From NCBI RefSeq assembly GCF_022511585.1, contig NZ_JAKWBN010000001.1, positions 668,269 through 732,268 on the forward strand: a DNA stretch of 64,000 nucleotides. Direction: 5' to 3'. Each line of letters opens with the position of its first letter. Position 1 is the first letter of the stretch. The position numbers were made by a program, and so were the translations under genes. This document shows, piece by piece, positions 20,301-27,044 of this stretch. Source of the stretch: Shimazuella soli (GTDB lineage Bacteria > Bacillota > Bacilli > Thermoactinomycetales > Thermoactinomycetaceae). A model generated the notes under the pieces. The model had not been told where the DNA came from and made no database searches. It worked only from the letters and a program-made list of their open reading frames with translations.

Positions 20301-20726
20301 GAACATCAAGACTTGCTTCCTATCTATAAAATTCATCACAATAAAGCTTTAACCAAACAAGATATACAGACACTGGAAAAGATTTTATGGGAAGAACTAG
20401 GGACAAGGAAAGATTACGAACGAGATTTTGGGAAAACCCCAATTGCAAAATTAGTGAGAAAAACAATTGGTCTAAACCAATTAGCTGCAAATGAAGCATT
20501 CTCTGAGTTTTTATCAGATGAACAATTAAATGCTAATCAAGCCCGCTTTGTCAAACTAATCATTGATTATGTGGTGAAAAATGGCTGTTTGGAAAAGAAA
20601 GTTCTCCAAGAAGAACCTTTTCGAACACTGGGTAGTATCGTAGAACTATTTAAGGGTAACGAAGAGAAAGTCAGAAGAATTATTTCTACGATTGATTGGA
20701 TAAATGGAGATCGTGAAAGAGCTTAA
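17364..20726 (+). CDS. hsdR: Type I restriction-modification system, restriction/translocase subunit (EcoEI type)
   Basis: This 1120-residue motor and nuclease translocates DNA and cuts it when the site is unmethylated. A DUF4145-like helical domain occupies about residues 15-130. The nuclease domain follows, with DYVLFGDNGKPLAVVETKK as the PD-(D/E)xK core near residue 245. Then come the helicase motifs ATGSGKT (Lys376) and DESH (from Asp485), MVGRGTRT of the second RecA lobe, and an EcoEI-type C-terminus. Translation starts at TTG, supported by AAGGAGAG nine bases before it and by no in-frame ATG nearby. It is the last gene of the hsd operon. Confidence 0.93.
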   Translation: MLSNFEFLQEKKLFASFAGACSEAEQSMHISPATCAILSRRALELAVKWLYEHDSDLRVPYRDNLTSLIQEPTFKAILDEKIRPVLRYVVQLGNSAVHTNVKVRRDEAMVSLHYLHQFVSWVDYCYADHHTAGKFDEKLVPIGDEQRMTKRELQDLFDRLSSKDRKLEEVIKENAELRERITSKRKENTQDYDFQVDQLDEAETRKRYVDLELKLAGWNFEEDVREEVRVEGMPNQSGKGYVDYVLFGDNGKPLAVVETKKTSHDAIKGQHQAKLYADCVEKQFGQRPVIFYTNGFEMYIWDYPFYPERKISGFYSKEELDLLIQRRDLRKTLDTIEINTSITERYYQKEAILSVCQALEKKQRSSLIVMATGSGKTRTVISIVDVLVRHNWVKNVLFLADRRELVKQAKNAFLEHLPTLPSYSLVDSKNQQTKAKNKEEKKVDVESANLILSTYGTMLNKIDEAKRKDGKKLFTVGYFDLIIVDESHRSIYKKYGAIFDYFDSLLVGLTATPKAEVDYNTYEIFDLESGVPTYAYELDQAVKDKHLVLFHPIETKLKFLEKGICYDDLSDEEKEKYEDTFGSSDDIPDKALNDWLFNDNTIDKVIVDLMERGLKVEGGEKLGKSIIFAKNKKHADRIVKRFNKLYPEYVGDYAKAIVHEIPYVDNMLENFKNPQKMPQIAVSVDMLDTGIDIPEILNLVFFKKVRSKAKFWQMVGRGTRTCPDLFGVGLDKEYFQIFDYCNNIEFFRVNEKGIEGKIAPSLSEQIFALKVDIIKELQSLDYQEEDYIAYRNELIDDCIQHLNELNEDHFRVRQQIKNIHHFKYRTNWNALTSIDAHNLKKFVAPLILTNKGEELQKRFDLITYGLKLARLQGVKNLRAHRVIEIAKDLSKMGSIPQVVEQKEIIKEVQTPEFWQKADIFSLEIVRLSMRDLVRFLERESQQIFYTNFKDEVLEVHEGKEIPGSFQFKAYHQKVNEYLQEHQDLLPIYKIHHNKALTKQDIQTLEKILWEELGTRKDYERDFGKTPIAKLVRKTIGLNQLAANEAFSEFLSDEQLNANQARFVKLIIDYVVKNGCLEKKVLQEEPFRTLGSIVELFKGNEEKVRRIISTIDWINGDRERA

Positions 20727-20760
20727 AGTGTATACAATCCTACTATAAATATTACTAAAT

Positions 20761-20795
20761 CCCCACAAACAAGAAATTTTTTGTGGGGTAATTTT
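20761..20795 (+). terminator. Terminator after the hsd operon
   Basis: Stem CCCCACAA/TTGTGGGG follows the hsdR stop by about 35 bases, with a T-rich tail after GTAA. Confidence 0.75.
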
Positions 20796-20812
20796 ATATT
20801 TCTATTTGAACT

Positions 20813-20959
20813 TTAACTCACATTATAAGACCTATCAATTAAGTGTTTAGCCTTATTAAAATCATCTTTACTTGAAATCGTAACCACTAAGTCACCTGTG
20901 ATACGGTTGCCAATATCATGAACATCACGGGTAAAGCCATGTAATCTTTCATTGTTGCA
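20813..20959 (-). pseudogene. C-terminal remnant of a DUF5655-like gene
   Basis: The minus strand encodes about 48 residues ending in a stop, with GFTRDVHDIGNRITGDLVV and then IDRSYNVS. This matches the end of DUF5655 proteins, which have RDV-x-x-IG-x-x-GxGD and LI-x-x-SY at their C-terminus and often accompany restriction systems. No start codon or ribosome site exists for it. Upstream, similar coding can be followed only in other frames and soon fades, so it is a decayed fragment. Confidence 0.55.
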
Positions 20960-21286
20960 GTTTGGACTAATATGCAACGGTTTCCTATTTTAGCTAATAT
21001 TGAAAATATAATCACATTATGGTTAGATAAAAGTATGTCTGTTTTGATCTGAGGGAAATATGTGCTCCTCGCTGTGGAACATGATGTTCTCGGCTTGAGT
21101 TGAGCTGCATGTTTGCTCGATCGCGTTATCGTGAAAACAGCTGCCTTTGGCAGGAACCAGCGATAGCAGCGCAGGTAGAGGGCTTTTGCTATCCCTGCAC
21201 AACATTTAACTTTTCGTCTACCTAGGGTAGACACTGTGGACGGTAGCCAGTGTGCCAAGCATCTGGCCGTGTGCGACGTGACTGAT

Positions 21287-21306
21287 CTCCCTTTATTAAA
21301 AGGGGG
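21287..21306 (+). promoter_or_regulatory. Hairpin that sequesters the ribosome binding site
   Basis: CTCCCTTT can pair with AAAGGGGG around an ATTA loop. The 3' arm is the Shine-Dalgarno sequence of the following ORF, so translation may be controlled by opening of the stem. The element overlaps the left inverted repeat. Confidence 0.45.
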
Positions 21307-21315
21307 AAATAATGT

Positions 21316-21795
21316 ATGGAAAAACAAACGAAAGTTGTTGACCAACAGTCATGTCAAGAAGTAGAGGGAATAACACACCTGGTAAAAACGATCGAGGCGA
21401 AAGATGCCAAAATCGACTCACTGCTCGCTGATAAGAATGAGTGGGAGAATCGGGCACTTGAAGCCGAGGCTCAATTGCAATTGACTGCACAGGAACTCGC
21501 TGCAACAAAAGTCGAGTTCCAACAGCAGCAAGCAGCAACAAATGAGTGGGAAAACCGGGCCATCAAAGCCGAGGACGCATTAGCAAAAGCGAACTATGGT
21601 AAATGGTGGAAATTAGTGTTACATTGGGTTGGAACGATGATCCTGACAACCATTGTTGGGAAAGCAATCGAAAACGGTTCTACCCAAACAATAAATAAGA
21701 TCGCACCGCTGTTTCCAGTCGATACGATCTTATCCATCCCCTACGAATACGCGGTTCAGGCCTGGCAGCTAGTAACCCGTATATTCGTAGGTTAA
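21316..21795 (+). CDS. Coiled-coil protein with one membrane segment, function unknown
   Basis: This 159-residue protein is not recognised. Residues 20-95 form a coiled coil with an internal repeat: NEWENRALEAEAQL at 41 and NEWENRAIKAEDAL at 76, exactly 35 residues (five heptads) apart. A hydrophobic segment WWKLVLHWVGTMILTTIVG follows at about 97-115, and a short amphipathic tail ends the protein. Two-part architecture of this kind occurs in phage-derived and membrane-acting proteins, but no function can be assigned. Codon use is GC-richer than that of all neighbours, and the gene lies between inverted repeats. Confidence 0.7.
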   Translation: MEKQTKVVDQQSCQEVEGITHLVKTIEAKDAKIDSLLADKNEWENRALEAEAQLQLTAQELAATKVEFQQQQAATNEWENRAIKAEDALAKANYGKWWKLVLHWVGTMILTTIVGKAIENGSTQTINKIAPLFPVDTILSIPYEYAVQAWQLVTRIFVG

Positions 21796-21917
21796 CACAT
21801 ATTTGACGGGGGATCGGTCACGTCGCACGCGACCTGATCACCGTCCACACTAATTTTATAAGAAGCAGAGATTACTGTCAAGAAATCTATTGGAATATAT
21901 TGGTTTACAATGTAATT

Positions 21918-21959
21918 AGCAACCTTTGCACTATTACCCATACAAAGGCTGCTTTTTTG
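21918..21959 (+). terminator. Terminator downstream of the cassette
   Basis: GCaACCTTTG pairs with CAAAGGcTGC and is followed by six T on the plus strand. Confidence 0.65.
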
Positions 21960-22001
21960 TTATTAAACTTTCTTTTGAGAGAGTAATGCGTAAAATAGCG
22001 A

Positions 22002-22841
22002 CTATATAGTAAATGGAGGAATGTACCGGCCGTCGATGTCCGTAAATCCATATTCCTTTGCTAGATCGCCAACCTTTAACACTTGCCCGCTCTTGTCCAT
22101 GATTTTTGGATCATTTGCTAAGGCTGTGATAGCACGTCCGATATAATGAGGGCTTTCTGTATTTTTCAATGCATCGATTTCCTGCCAGTGCTGTTCATCC
22201 GTTTGAAAGCCTAATAGTACGAGTTCTGTTCTCATCCATCCCGGTGAAACAGCCACTACAGGGATATGATCTTGTTTTAGTTCGATAGACAAGCCGTACG
22301 CCATGCGGGTTAGTGCGTTTTTGGCTAGATCGTAATAAAAGGTTCCAGTGTATTTATCTTGATCCCAAAAAGTCGTATGGACAATGAGTCCATGTTGCTG
22401 CTCACGGAGTAATGGAATTGCAAAATAATTGGTTGCAAGTTGCGCGCGAACGCCGGCAGTAAACATGGTATCCCATTGTTTTAATGAAAAATCCCAAAAA
22501 GGTTTGGCCTTTGCATCACTCCAAAGATCGTGTCCGCCCCATACGTTATTCACTAAGATATCGAGCTTGCCTTGTTCGCTGCGAATTTGGTTTATCACTG
22601 CTTCTGTTTCTGCGTCATTGGTATGATCACAACGAACAGCGATCCCTTTCCCGCCTGCTTCTTCTATTTGGGAGACGGTATCATCAATTGTTCCAGGCCA
22701 GTTGTTTGTGGAAGATCCTTTGCTACTGCGTCCCGTAACATAGACGGTTGCTCCCGCTTTCCCTAATTCGACAGCAATACTGCGCCCTGCTCCTCTGCTT
22801 CCTCCTGTTACAAGAGCAATCTTTCCCTCTAATGGCTTCAT
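22002..22841 (-). CDS. Short-chain dehydrogenase/reductase
   Basis: This 279-residue oxidoreductase has the Rossmann-fold nucleotide site TGGSRGAG near residue 12, the LVNNVWGG motif near 95 and the catalytic YYDLAK pair near 170. NADP use is suggested by the basic residue after the glycine-rich loop and by TGRSSK. The ATG at 22,841 was chosen because GAAAGG precedes it and the family N-terminus LEGKIALVTGG follows. It is divergent from a WYL-domain regulator, which is probably its controller. The substrate is unknown. Confidence 0.88.
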   Translation of the reverse strand: MKPLEGKIALVTGGSRGAGRSIAVELGKAGATVYVTGRSSKGSSTNNWPGTIDDTVSQIEEAGGKGIAVRCDHTNDAETEAVINQIRSEQGKLDILVNNVWGGHDLWSDAKAKPFWDFSLKQWDTMFTAGVRAQLATNYFAIPLLREQQHGLIVHTTFWDQDKYTGTFYYDLAKNALTRMAYGLSIELKQDHIPVVAVSPGWMRTELVLLGFQTDEQHWQEIDALKNTESPHYIGRAITALANDPKIMDKSGQVLKVGDLAKEYGFTDIDGRYIPPFTI

Positions 22842-22951
22842 GTAGTCAATCCTTTCAAGTGAGATAGCTTCATCATAACGAAGAATTCTTGACAACTTGT
22901 GTCATATTTCATTAAATATATACACTTCATCTCTATAAAAAGGAGAGTAGT

Positions 22952-23926
22952 ATGAGAGGCGATCGACTGATATCTATTCTTTTGTTATTGCAGTCACAAG
23001 GCCAAATGACAGCCAGAGAATTAGCAGAGCGATTAGAGGTTTCCGAACGAACGATTTACCGAGATATGGAGGCCTTAAGCGGAACGGGTATTCCTGTTTT
23101 TGCAGAGCGTGGCAAAAATGGCGGCTGGTCATTACTAGAAGGTTACCAGACAAATTTAACAGGCTTAAAAGAGTCCGAAATACAAGCCTTACTTGTTTCC
23201 CCATCGGTACAATTGCTTGACGATCTGGGTTTAACTCATTCTTCTCATGAAGCCAGAAACAAACTTATTGCCTCGCTGCCTTTTCGTTATCGAGAAAGTG
23301 CCAATGAGGTATGGAATCGAATTCATGTGGATACAAGTACATGGCGGCAGCAGCGAGAAAAAATCGAGTCATTTGAAGTCCTGAAAAACGCGATATGGAA
23401 AGAAAATAAATTAGAATTACATTATCAGAGGGCAGACGGAAAAACGAGTATTTTGCTTGTAAAACCCTTGGGATTGGTAGCCAAAGGGAACCGGTGGTAC
23501 TTTATCGCTTCTAAAGATAATGATGAGATTCGAACTTACCGAGCATCACGGATTCAAGCAGCGAAACCTGTAAAGGAAACATTTGAAAGACCAAAAGACT
23601 TTGATCTAGCGGGGTATTGGAGGGATGCCGTAAAAGACTTTGTAGAAAACTTGCCAAAATATGAAGTGCGGGTGGCGGTCAGTCCGTCTATCTTACCGAG
23701 ACTGACATTTACCGATCGATTTGTGCAAATGGTGGAAAGGGAAGATAGAAATGAGGATGGTTGGATATCTGTGAAGCTTTCCTTCAACACCGAAGAGGAA
23801 GCAAAGGGGTATATATTAGGGTTTGCAAATCAAATGAAAGTACTGGAGCCTAGAGAATTACATGATAAAATTGTTGAGATGGCTGAAGCTGTTGTGGCGT
23901 TTTATAAACAAGGGGAGTTTAAATAA
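22952..23926 (+). CDS. DeoR-type HTH regulator with WYL domain
   Basis: This 324-residue regulator has an N-terminal helix-turn-helix (MTARELAERLEVSERTIYRD) and a WYL domain centred on about residues 140-210 (RWYFIASKDNDEIRTYRASR). A helical C-terminal extension follows. The WYL domain is a ligand- or nucleic-acid-sensing module in many bacterial regulators. The divergent short-chain dehydrogenase 110 bases away is the natural target. AAAAGGAGAG lies before the ATG. Confidence 0.88.
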   Translation: MRGDRLISILLLLQSQGQMTARELAERLEVSERTIYRDMEALSGTGIPVFAERGKNGGWSLLEGYQTNLTGLKESEIQALLVSPSVQLLDDLGLTHSSHEARNKLIASLPFRYRESANEVWNRIHVDTSTWRQQREKIESFEVLKNAIWKENKLELHYQRADGKTSILLVKPLGLVAKGNRWYFIASKDNDEIRTYRASRIQAAKPVKETFERPKDFDLAGYWRDAVKDFVENLPKYEVRVAVSPSILPRLTFTDRFVQMVEREDRNEDGWISVKLSFNTEEEAKGYILGFANQMKVLEPRELHDKIVEMAEAVVAFYKQGEFK

Positions 23927-24017
23927 AACATAAATGAAATGGAACGGAATGTATCTTTATCAAACAGACAACTGTTGTAAACTGCCAACACTTGAAATGA
24001 CACAAATGAACGGCAAT

Positions 24018-24053
24018 AAACTGTACCTTATCGTATGAAGGGTACAGTTTTAT
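24018..24053 (+). terminator. Terminator after the WYL regulator
   Basis: AAACTGTACC and GGTACAGTTT form a long stem that ends in TTTTA. Confidence 0.65.
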
Positions 24054-24101
24054 GTTGGCTGCCTGCTGTATCTTACTTGATTGTTCTTCCGAAAATCGCT
24101 C

Positions 24102-24365
24102 CTATAAGCGAATGACTACTCCATTCCCATCTTTATCTTCGATATCGACTATTGTTACACCCTTATATTTCTTTAGTTCGGAGAGGACAGGCTGAAGAGT
24201 CTGCTTGTCCAACAAAGGAATAGGGAAGGTGATGTTTTTTGTTCCTTTGTTTATCGCTCTCCAAAGCCATTTGCTGCAAAGAACCAAGCTTAATAGATGC
24301 AATGTGGAATATGGGAGAGGGATGGTATAGCGTTTTTTTTCCGCTCGAATGACTACCTTTATCAT
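24102..24365 (-). CDS. Small conserved protein, third gene of the DUF2089 operon
   Basis: This 87-residue protein is not assigned to a named family. It starts with a basic beta-strand region (MIKVVIRAEKKRYTIPLP), has one hydrophobic helix (LHLLSLVLCSKWLW) and ends with a strand-rich tail DIEDKDGNGVVIRL. Its ATG overlaps the stop of the gene before it, so the two are translated together. Gene neighbours with SHOCT-like and DUF2089 proteins suggest an envelope-stress or membrane-linked regulator, by analogy with yvlB-type operons. A degenerate copy of its last 14 codons lies near 26,800. Confidence 0.7.
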   Translation of the reverse strand: MIKVVIRAEKKRYTIPLPYSTLHLLSLVLCSKWLWRAINKGTKNITFPIPLLDKQTLQPVLSELKKYKGVTIVDIEDKDGNGVVIRL

Positions 24366-24745
24366 TATTCGATTACAACTAGCACAGTGTCATTATTCGC
24401 AGAGGTAATATCTACAATTTGTCCTTCTGCTTCGTTTTCTATGGCATGGATTAACAAATCCATATCGATCTCTTTCACATATTTTTCGGACTCGGGGAAT
24501 TTTTCTGCGATATGATGACCTGCTTTTAGTATTGTTTTCACAAGATTAAGCGGTATGTTGATGTTCACTTTGTCCCCCTCAGCAGAATTGACTCTGATTC
24601 TCAGCATTTTTTTCAAATAGCTTGCATGAGACGAAGCGTTTGAAGGTTTTTCATCCTTTAGCAATTCGATCAGTTCGGCACCTTTTTCCGCTGTGATTTT
24701 CTCCTCTTGTACCATTGTCAATATTTTAGCGATCTCTTCTTTCAT
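24365..24745 (-). CDS. YvlB/SHOCT-like protein
   Basis: This protein of 126 residues has a short N-terminal helical hairpin (KILTMVQEEKITAEKGAELIELLKD cannot be missed as a SHOCT-like 'bacterial short tail' motif, residues 6-30), then a beta-rich stretch with alternating hydrophobic residues (LRIRVNSAEGDKVNINIPL) and a C-terminal strand-helix-strand unit. It resembles the N-terminal part of YvlB-like proteins. It is the middle gene of a three-gene operon; the gap to the upstream DUF2089 gene is only 12 bases. The function is not established. Confidence 0.7.
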   Translation of the reverse strand: MKEEIAKILTMVQEEKITAEKGAELIELLKDEKPSNASSHASYLKKMLRIRVNSAEGDKVNINIPLNLVKTILKAGHHIAEKFPESEKYVKEIDMDLLIHAIENEAEGQIVDITSANNDTVLVVIE

Positions 24746-24757
24746 CTTGGCTCACTC

Positions 24758-25126
24758 CTATCCTTTTTTTAACATCTCCACTGCTTCTTCTGGGCTGATA
24801 TCCCCTTTTTCCAGTAAAGAGACGATTTCTTTTTTGTTTACATCATCTTGTTTCTTTTGTGGTGAATGTCCTAAAACCGCTATAATTTCATCCAATTTTC
24901 CACGGACGGTAGGGTAGGAAATACCTAACGCTTTTTCCACTTCTTTGATATTGCCGCGGCAGGTTAAAAAGATTTCAATAAAGTGAAGCTGTTCTTTTGC
25001 TAAGGTAGCTAATTTGGAAAGCTGAAATTCATTTTCGATCGTAGTGTGACAGTGTGTACACTGTAGACGTGTGATTTGCAGCTGCTGACTGCAAACCGGG
25101 CAAGTAGTAATCATTGGAAATGCCAT
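24758..25126 (-). CDS. DUF2089 zinc-ribbon and HTH protein
   Basis: This 122-residue protein begins with a zinc ribbon made by CPVCSQQL and CTHCHTTI (four cysteines). A helix-turn-helix follows, with NIKEVEKALGISYPTVRGKL at about residues 60-79, and the C-terminus has a short helical tail like the SHOCT-like motif of the next gene (LLEKGDISPEEAVEMLKKG). The combination is diagnostic of DUF2089, thought to be transcription regulators. It heads a three-gene operon and probably controls it through the palindrome upstream. Confidence 0.85.
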   Translation of the reverse strand: MAFPMITTCPVCSQQLQITRLQCTHCHTTIENEFQLSKLATLAKEQLHFIEIFLTCRGNIKEVEKALGISYPTVRGKLDEIIAVLGHSPQKKQDDVNKKEIVSLLEKGDISPEEAVEMLKKG

Positions 25127-25161
25127 ATCGGTTCTCCTTTCTTATTCACATTATATAACGT

Positions 25162-25182
25162 AATATTGATAATATCAATATT
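25162..25182. promoter_or_regulatory. Palindrome upstream of the DUF2089 operon
   Basis: AATATTGAT and ATCAATATT are perfect arms with an AAT centre about 35 bases upstream of the DUF2089 start. A similar but broken version occurs in the duplicated leader at 26,880-26,920. It is a candidate operator for the DUF2089 protein. Confidence 0.55.
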
Positions 25183-25270
25183 AAAATTGATATATTTAAT
25201 TATTTTTATTCATTTGATTAATTTTGTTGTTAATCGGATGAACGACATCTGATTTGCTGTCCTGATTTTC

Positions 25271-25312
25271 AAATCTAAACCTTCATTAATAACATTTGAA
25301 GGTTTAGATTTT
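25271..25312. terminator. Strong hairpin between the serine hydrolase and the DUF2089 operon
   Basis: AAATCTAAACCTTC pairs with GAAGGTTTAGATTT, a perfect 14-base stem. The T tract is best on the plus strand, but the stem could stop minus-strand transcripts leaving the hydrolase gene. Confidence 0.55.
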
Positions 25313-25371
25313 ACATTATACAGTGAAGAAGAAAGTCATTTTTATTGAGCATGATTCTAACTCATTCCGCA

Positions 25372-26595
25372 TTAGTCTTCGATTGCCTGATAGACCGTGC
25401 TCCAGAAGTCATTGATAAGATGCATGGAATCCAGGGTAGAAAACCCGACCTGAGTTAGCAGAATTCCGGTGAGTTGGTTGACCCTGTCTGCGTAGACAGT
25501 GGTGCCGGTACCGCCGTCCCAGCCGAACTGACCGATAGGCGCGTAGTCACCGCGATAGGTGCGCACCGCCATTCCAAAGCCCCATCCGCCCTGTAAACCC
25601 TGGCCGGACGTTAGGTGGGCGATGTTTCTATACATAGTGTCCCGTGCAGCTTGTTGCTTAGATGTGAGGCAATTGGTGGTCATCAGCTCGACTGCTGGTT
25701 GGGACAAAATTCGTTCGCTTCCGTGCATCCCGTTATTCAACAACATTTGAAAGAAGGCGTGATAGTCGTCGACAGTGGAGACCAGCGCACATCCTTGGAA
25801 CGCCGGAGGCTGACTTGCTCTTCCGCCTGCTGCCTCGTCCCAAATAAGGAACTCTCCAGTCTGCGGGTCGGGTCCGTAGAGGGGCGGCAGTCGATCGATT
25901 TTGCTGCTGGGCACATGGAAACCGGTGTCTTTCATCCCCAGCGGATCGAGGATGCGTTCGCGCAGGAACGTTTCCAATGGCTGCCCCGTGACCCTAGCGA
26001 CAAGCACGCAGAGTACCTCGTTGCTGAGGTCATACTGCCATCGCTCTCCGGGCTGGTACGACAGAGGCAGCTCCCCAAGGCGACGCATCCACTCGTCTGG
26101 ATCGGGTGCCGGTCCGGACGCCACGCTTAAGTCTGTTTTCTCGAAGATCGCGGCTCTGATCGGGGAGCTCATCAACTCGAAATCCATTCCAAGCCCAAAT
26201 GTGGAGGTCAACAGGTCTCGTACGGTGATCGGACGCCGTGCCGGCACAGTCTCGTCTAGCGGACCATCGGGCCGTTTCAGCACCTGCCGGTTGGCTAGTT
26301 CCGGCAGCCACTCATCCACCGGGTTGTCCAGCCGCAGCTTGCACTCATCGAGTAGGATCATCATCGCCGCCATCGTAACCGGCTTGGACGTCGACGCCAT
26401 CCGGAAGATCGTATCCCGACGCATCGGAGTGCCACCATCATGGCGCATCGTGCCAAGCGCTTCGACGTGTGTCTCACCGTTTCGGCTGACTAGGGCGACG
26501 AGACCTGGAATCTTCCCTGAATCGACATGCCGTGCCAGCACGTTGCGGATTTTTTGTAGTCCTGTTCTGGAGAACCCTTTGTTGTTTTGTCTCAT
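25372..26595 (-). CDS. Serine hydrolase of the beta-lactamase class C/EstB family, GC-rich
   Basis: This protein of about 407 residues has the class C serine motif STSK (in FRMASTSKPV), a tyrosine motif region WQYDLSNEVL, and the third motif region GWDGGTGTT. Members act as esterases, D-amino acid peptidases or beta-lactamases; no signal peptide is present, so an intracellular esterase is more likely than a lactamase. The frame extends upstream, but ATG at 26,595 has AAAGGAAA before it and fits the family. The coding sequence is far more GC-rich than everything around it and switches to local composition right at the start codon region, a sign of acquisition from a high-GC donor. Confidence 0.82.
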   Translation of the reverse strand: MRQNNKGFSRTGLQKIRNVLARHVDSGKIPGLVALVSRNGETHVEALGTMRHDGGTPMRRDTIFRMASTSKPVTMAAMMILLDECKLRLDNPVDEWLPELANRQVLKRPDGPLDETVPARRPITVRDLLTSTFGLGMDFELMSSPIRAAIFEKTDLSVASGPAPDPDEWMRRLGELPLSYQPGERWQYDLSNEVLCVLVARVTGQPLETFLRERILDPLGMKDTGFHVPSSKIDRLPPLYGPDPQTGEFLIWDEAAGGRASQPPAFQGCALVSTVDDYHAFFQMLLNNGMHGSERILSQPAVELMTTNCLTSKQQAARDTMYRNIAHLTSGQGLQGGWGFGMAVRTYRGDYAPIGQFGWDGGTGTTVYADRVNQLTGILLTQVGFSTLDSMHLINDFWSTVYQAIED

Positions 26596-26799
26596 TATGA
26601 ATTTTTCCTTTATTCTATCGATTTCAGAATTTATATAATTTTCCGATATAAAATTTTGCATTTGTTTCCCTCTCTTTGCTTTTTCATTAGTTCTATGTTT
26701 ACCAATGTTCTTTTCTTTTATTGGTCCAGGTTTACCCTTGAATCTGATGTAGCAGATCATCGCAAAACCATCAACATCATGGTTCCGTGAGTCGTCCTC

Positions 26800-26930
26800 A
26801 TAACTGAATAATTACTTCATTTCCATACTTATCTTCCACATCGGTTCTCCTTTCTTAATCGCATTATATAACTACTCATTAAATATATCAATATTCAAAT
26901 TGATAATATTAATTTATTTTATCATATATT
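26800..26930 (-). pseudogene. Deletion scar of a second DUF2089-type operon
   Basis: The minus strand from 26,842 to 26,802 encodes DVEDKYGNEVIIQL and a stop, matching the last 14 codons of the 87-residue gene at 24,102 at about 10 positions. Immediately upstream, 26,838-26,930 closely matches the leader of the intact operon (25,129-25,220), including ATCGGTTCTCCTTTC and CATTATATAAC. Promoter and gene end are thus fused with everything between removed. The junction falls at an ATCG present in both parents. Confidence 0.6.
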
Positions 26931-27044
26931 TTATAAATCTAATTTTATTGATTAATATATCCTTTTTTATACTGAATCCTTGTCATTTAACATAAAAATA
27001 GACCGAATATATAGTATTATGAGATAAGGAGGTGTAACATTTAA

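Larger units (their letters stand above)
21050..21850. mobile_element. GC-rich cassette with flanking inverted repeats
   Basis: Base composition rises well above that of its surroundings. Inverted repeats flank the only gene. The inner left arm at 21,269-21,291 and right arm at 21,808-21,830 match at about 20 of 23 positions (core GTGCGACGTGAC). A second outer pair, TGTGGACGGT near 21,234-21,243 and ACCGTCCACA near 21,840-21,849, matches perfectly. No transposase and no target duplication are visible. The left part also contains hairpins such as GTCTACCtagGGTAGAC (21,216-21,232). A small non-autonomous mobile unit is the simplest reading; a long structured RNA is the alternative. Confidence 0.45.

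Noticed and set aside
20887-21345. A 152-codon minus-strand frame over the cassette's left part
   Set aside because: The composition (many Arg, Cys, Ser) suggests a chance frame in GC-rich DNA, and part of it is out of frame with the DUF5655-like fragment.
21234-21850. Integron-type attC site as an explanation of the inverted repeats
   Set aside because: No GTTRRRY/RYYYAAC pair is found at the proper positions, and there is no integrase.
25615-26638. Long plus-strand frames opposite the serine hydrolase
   Set aside because: They are mirror frames typical of GC-rich genes; the minus-strand protein has the STSK motif and family layout.
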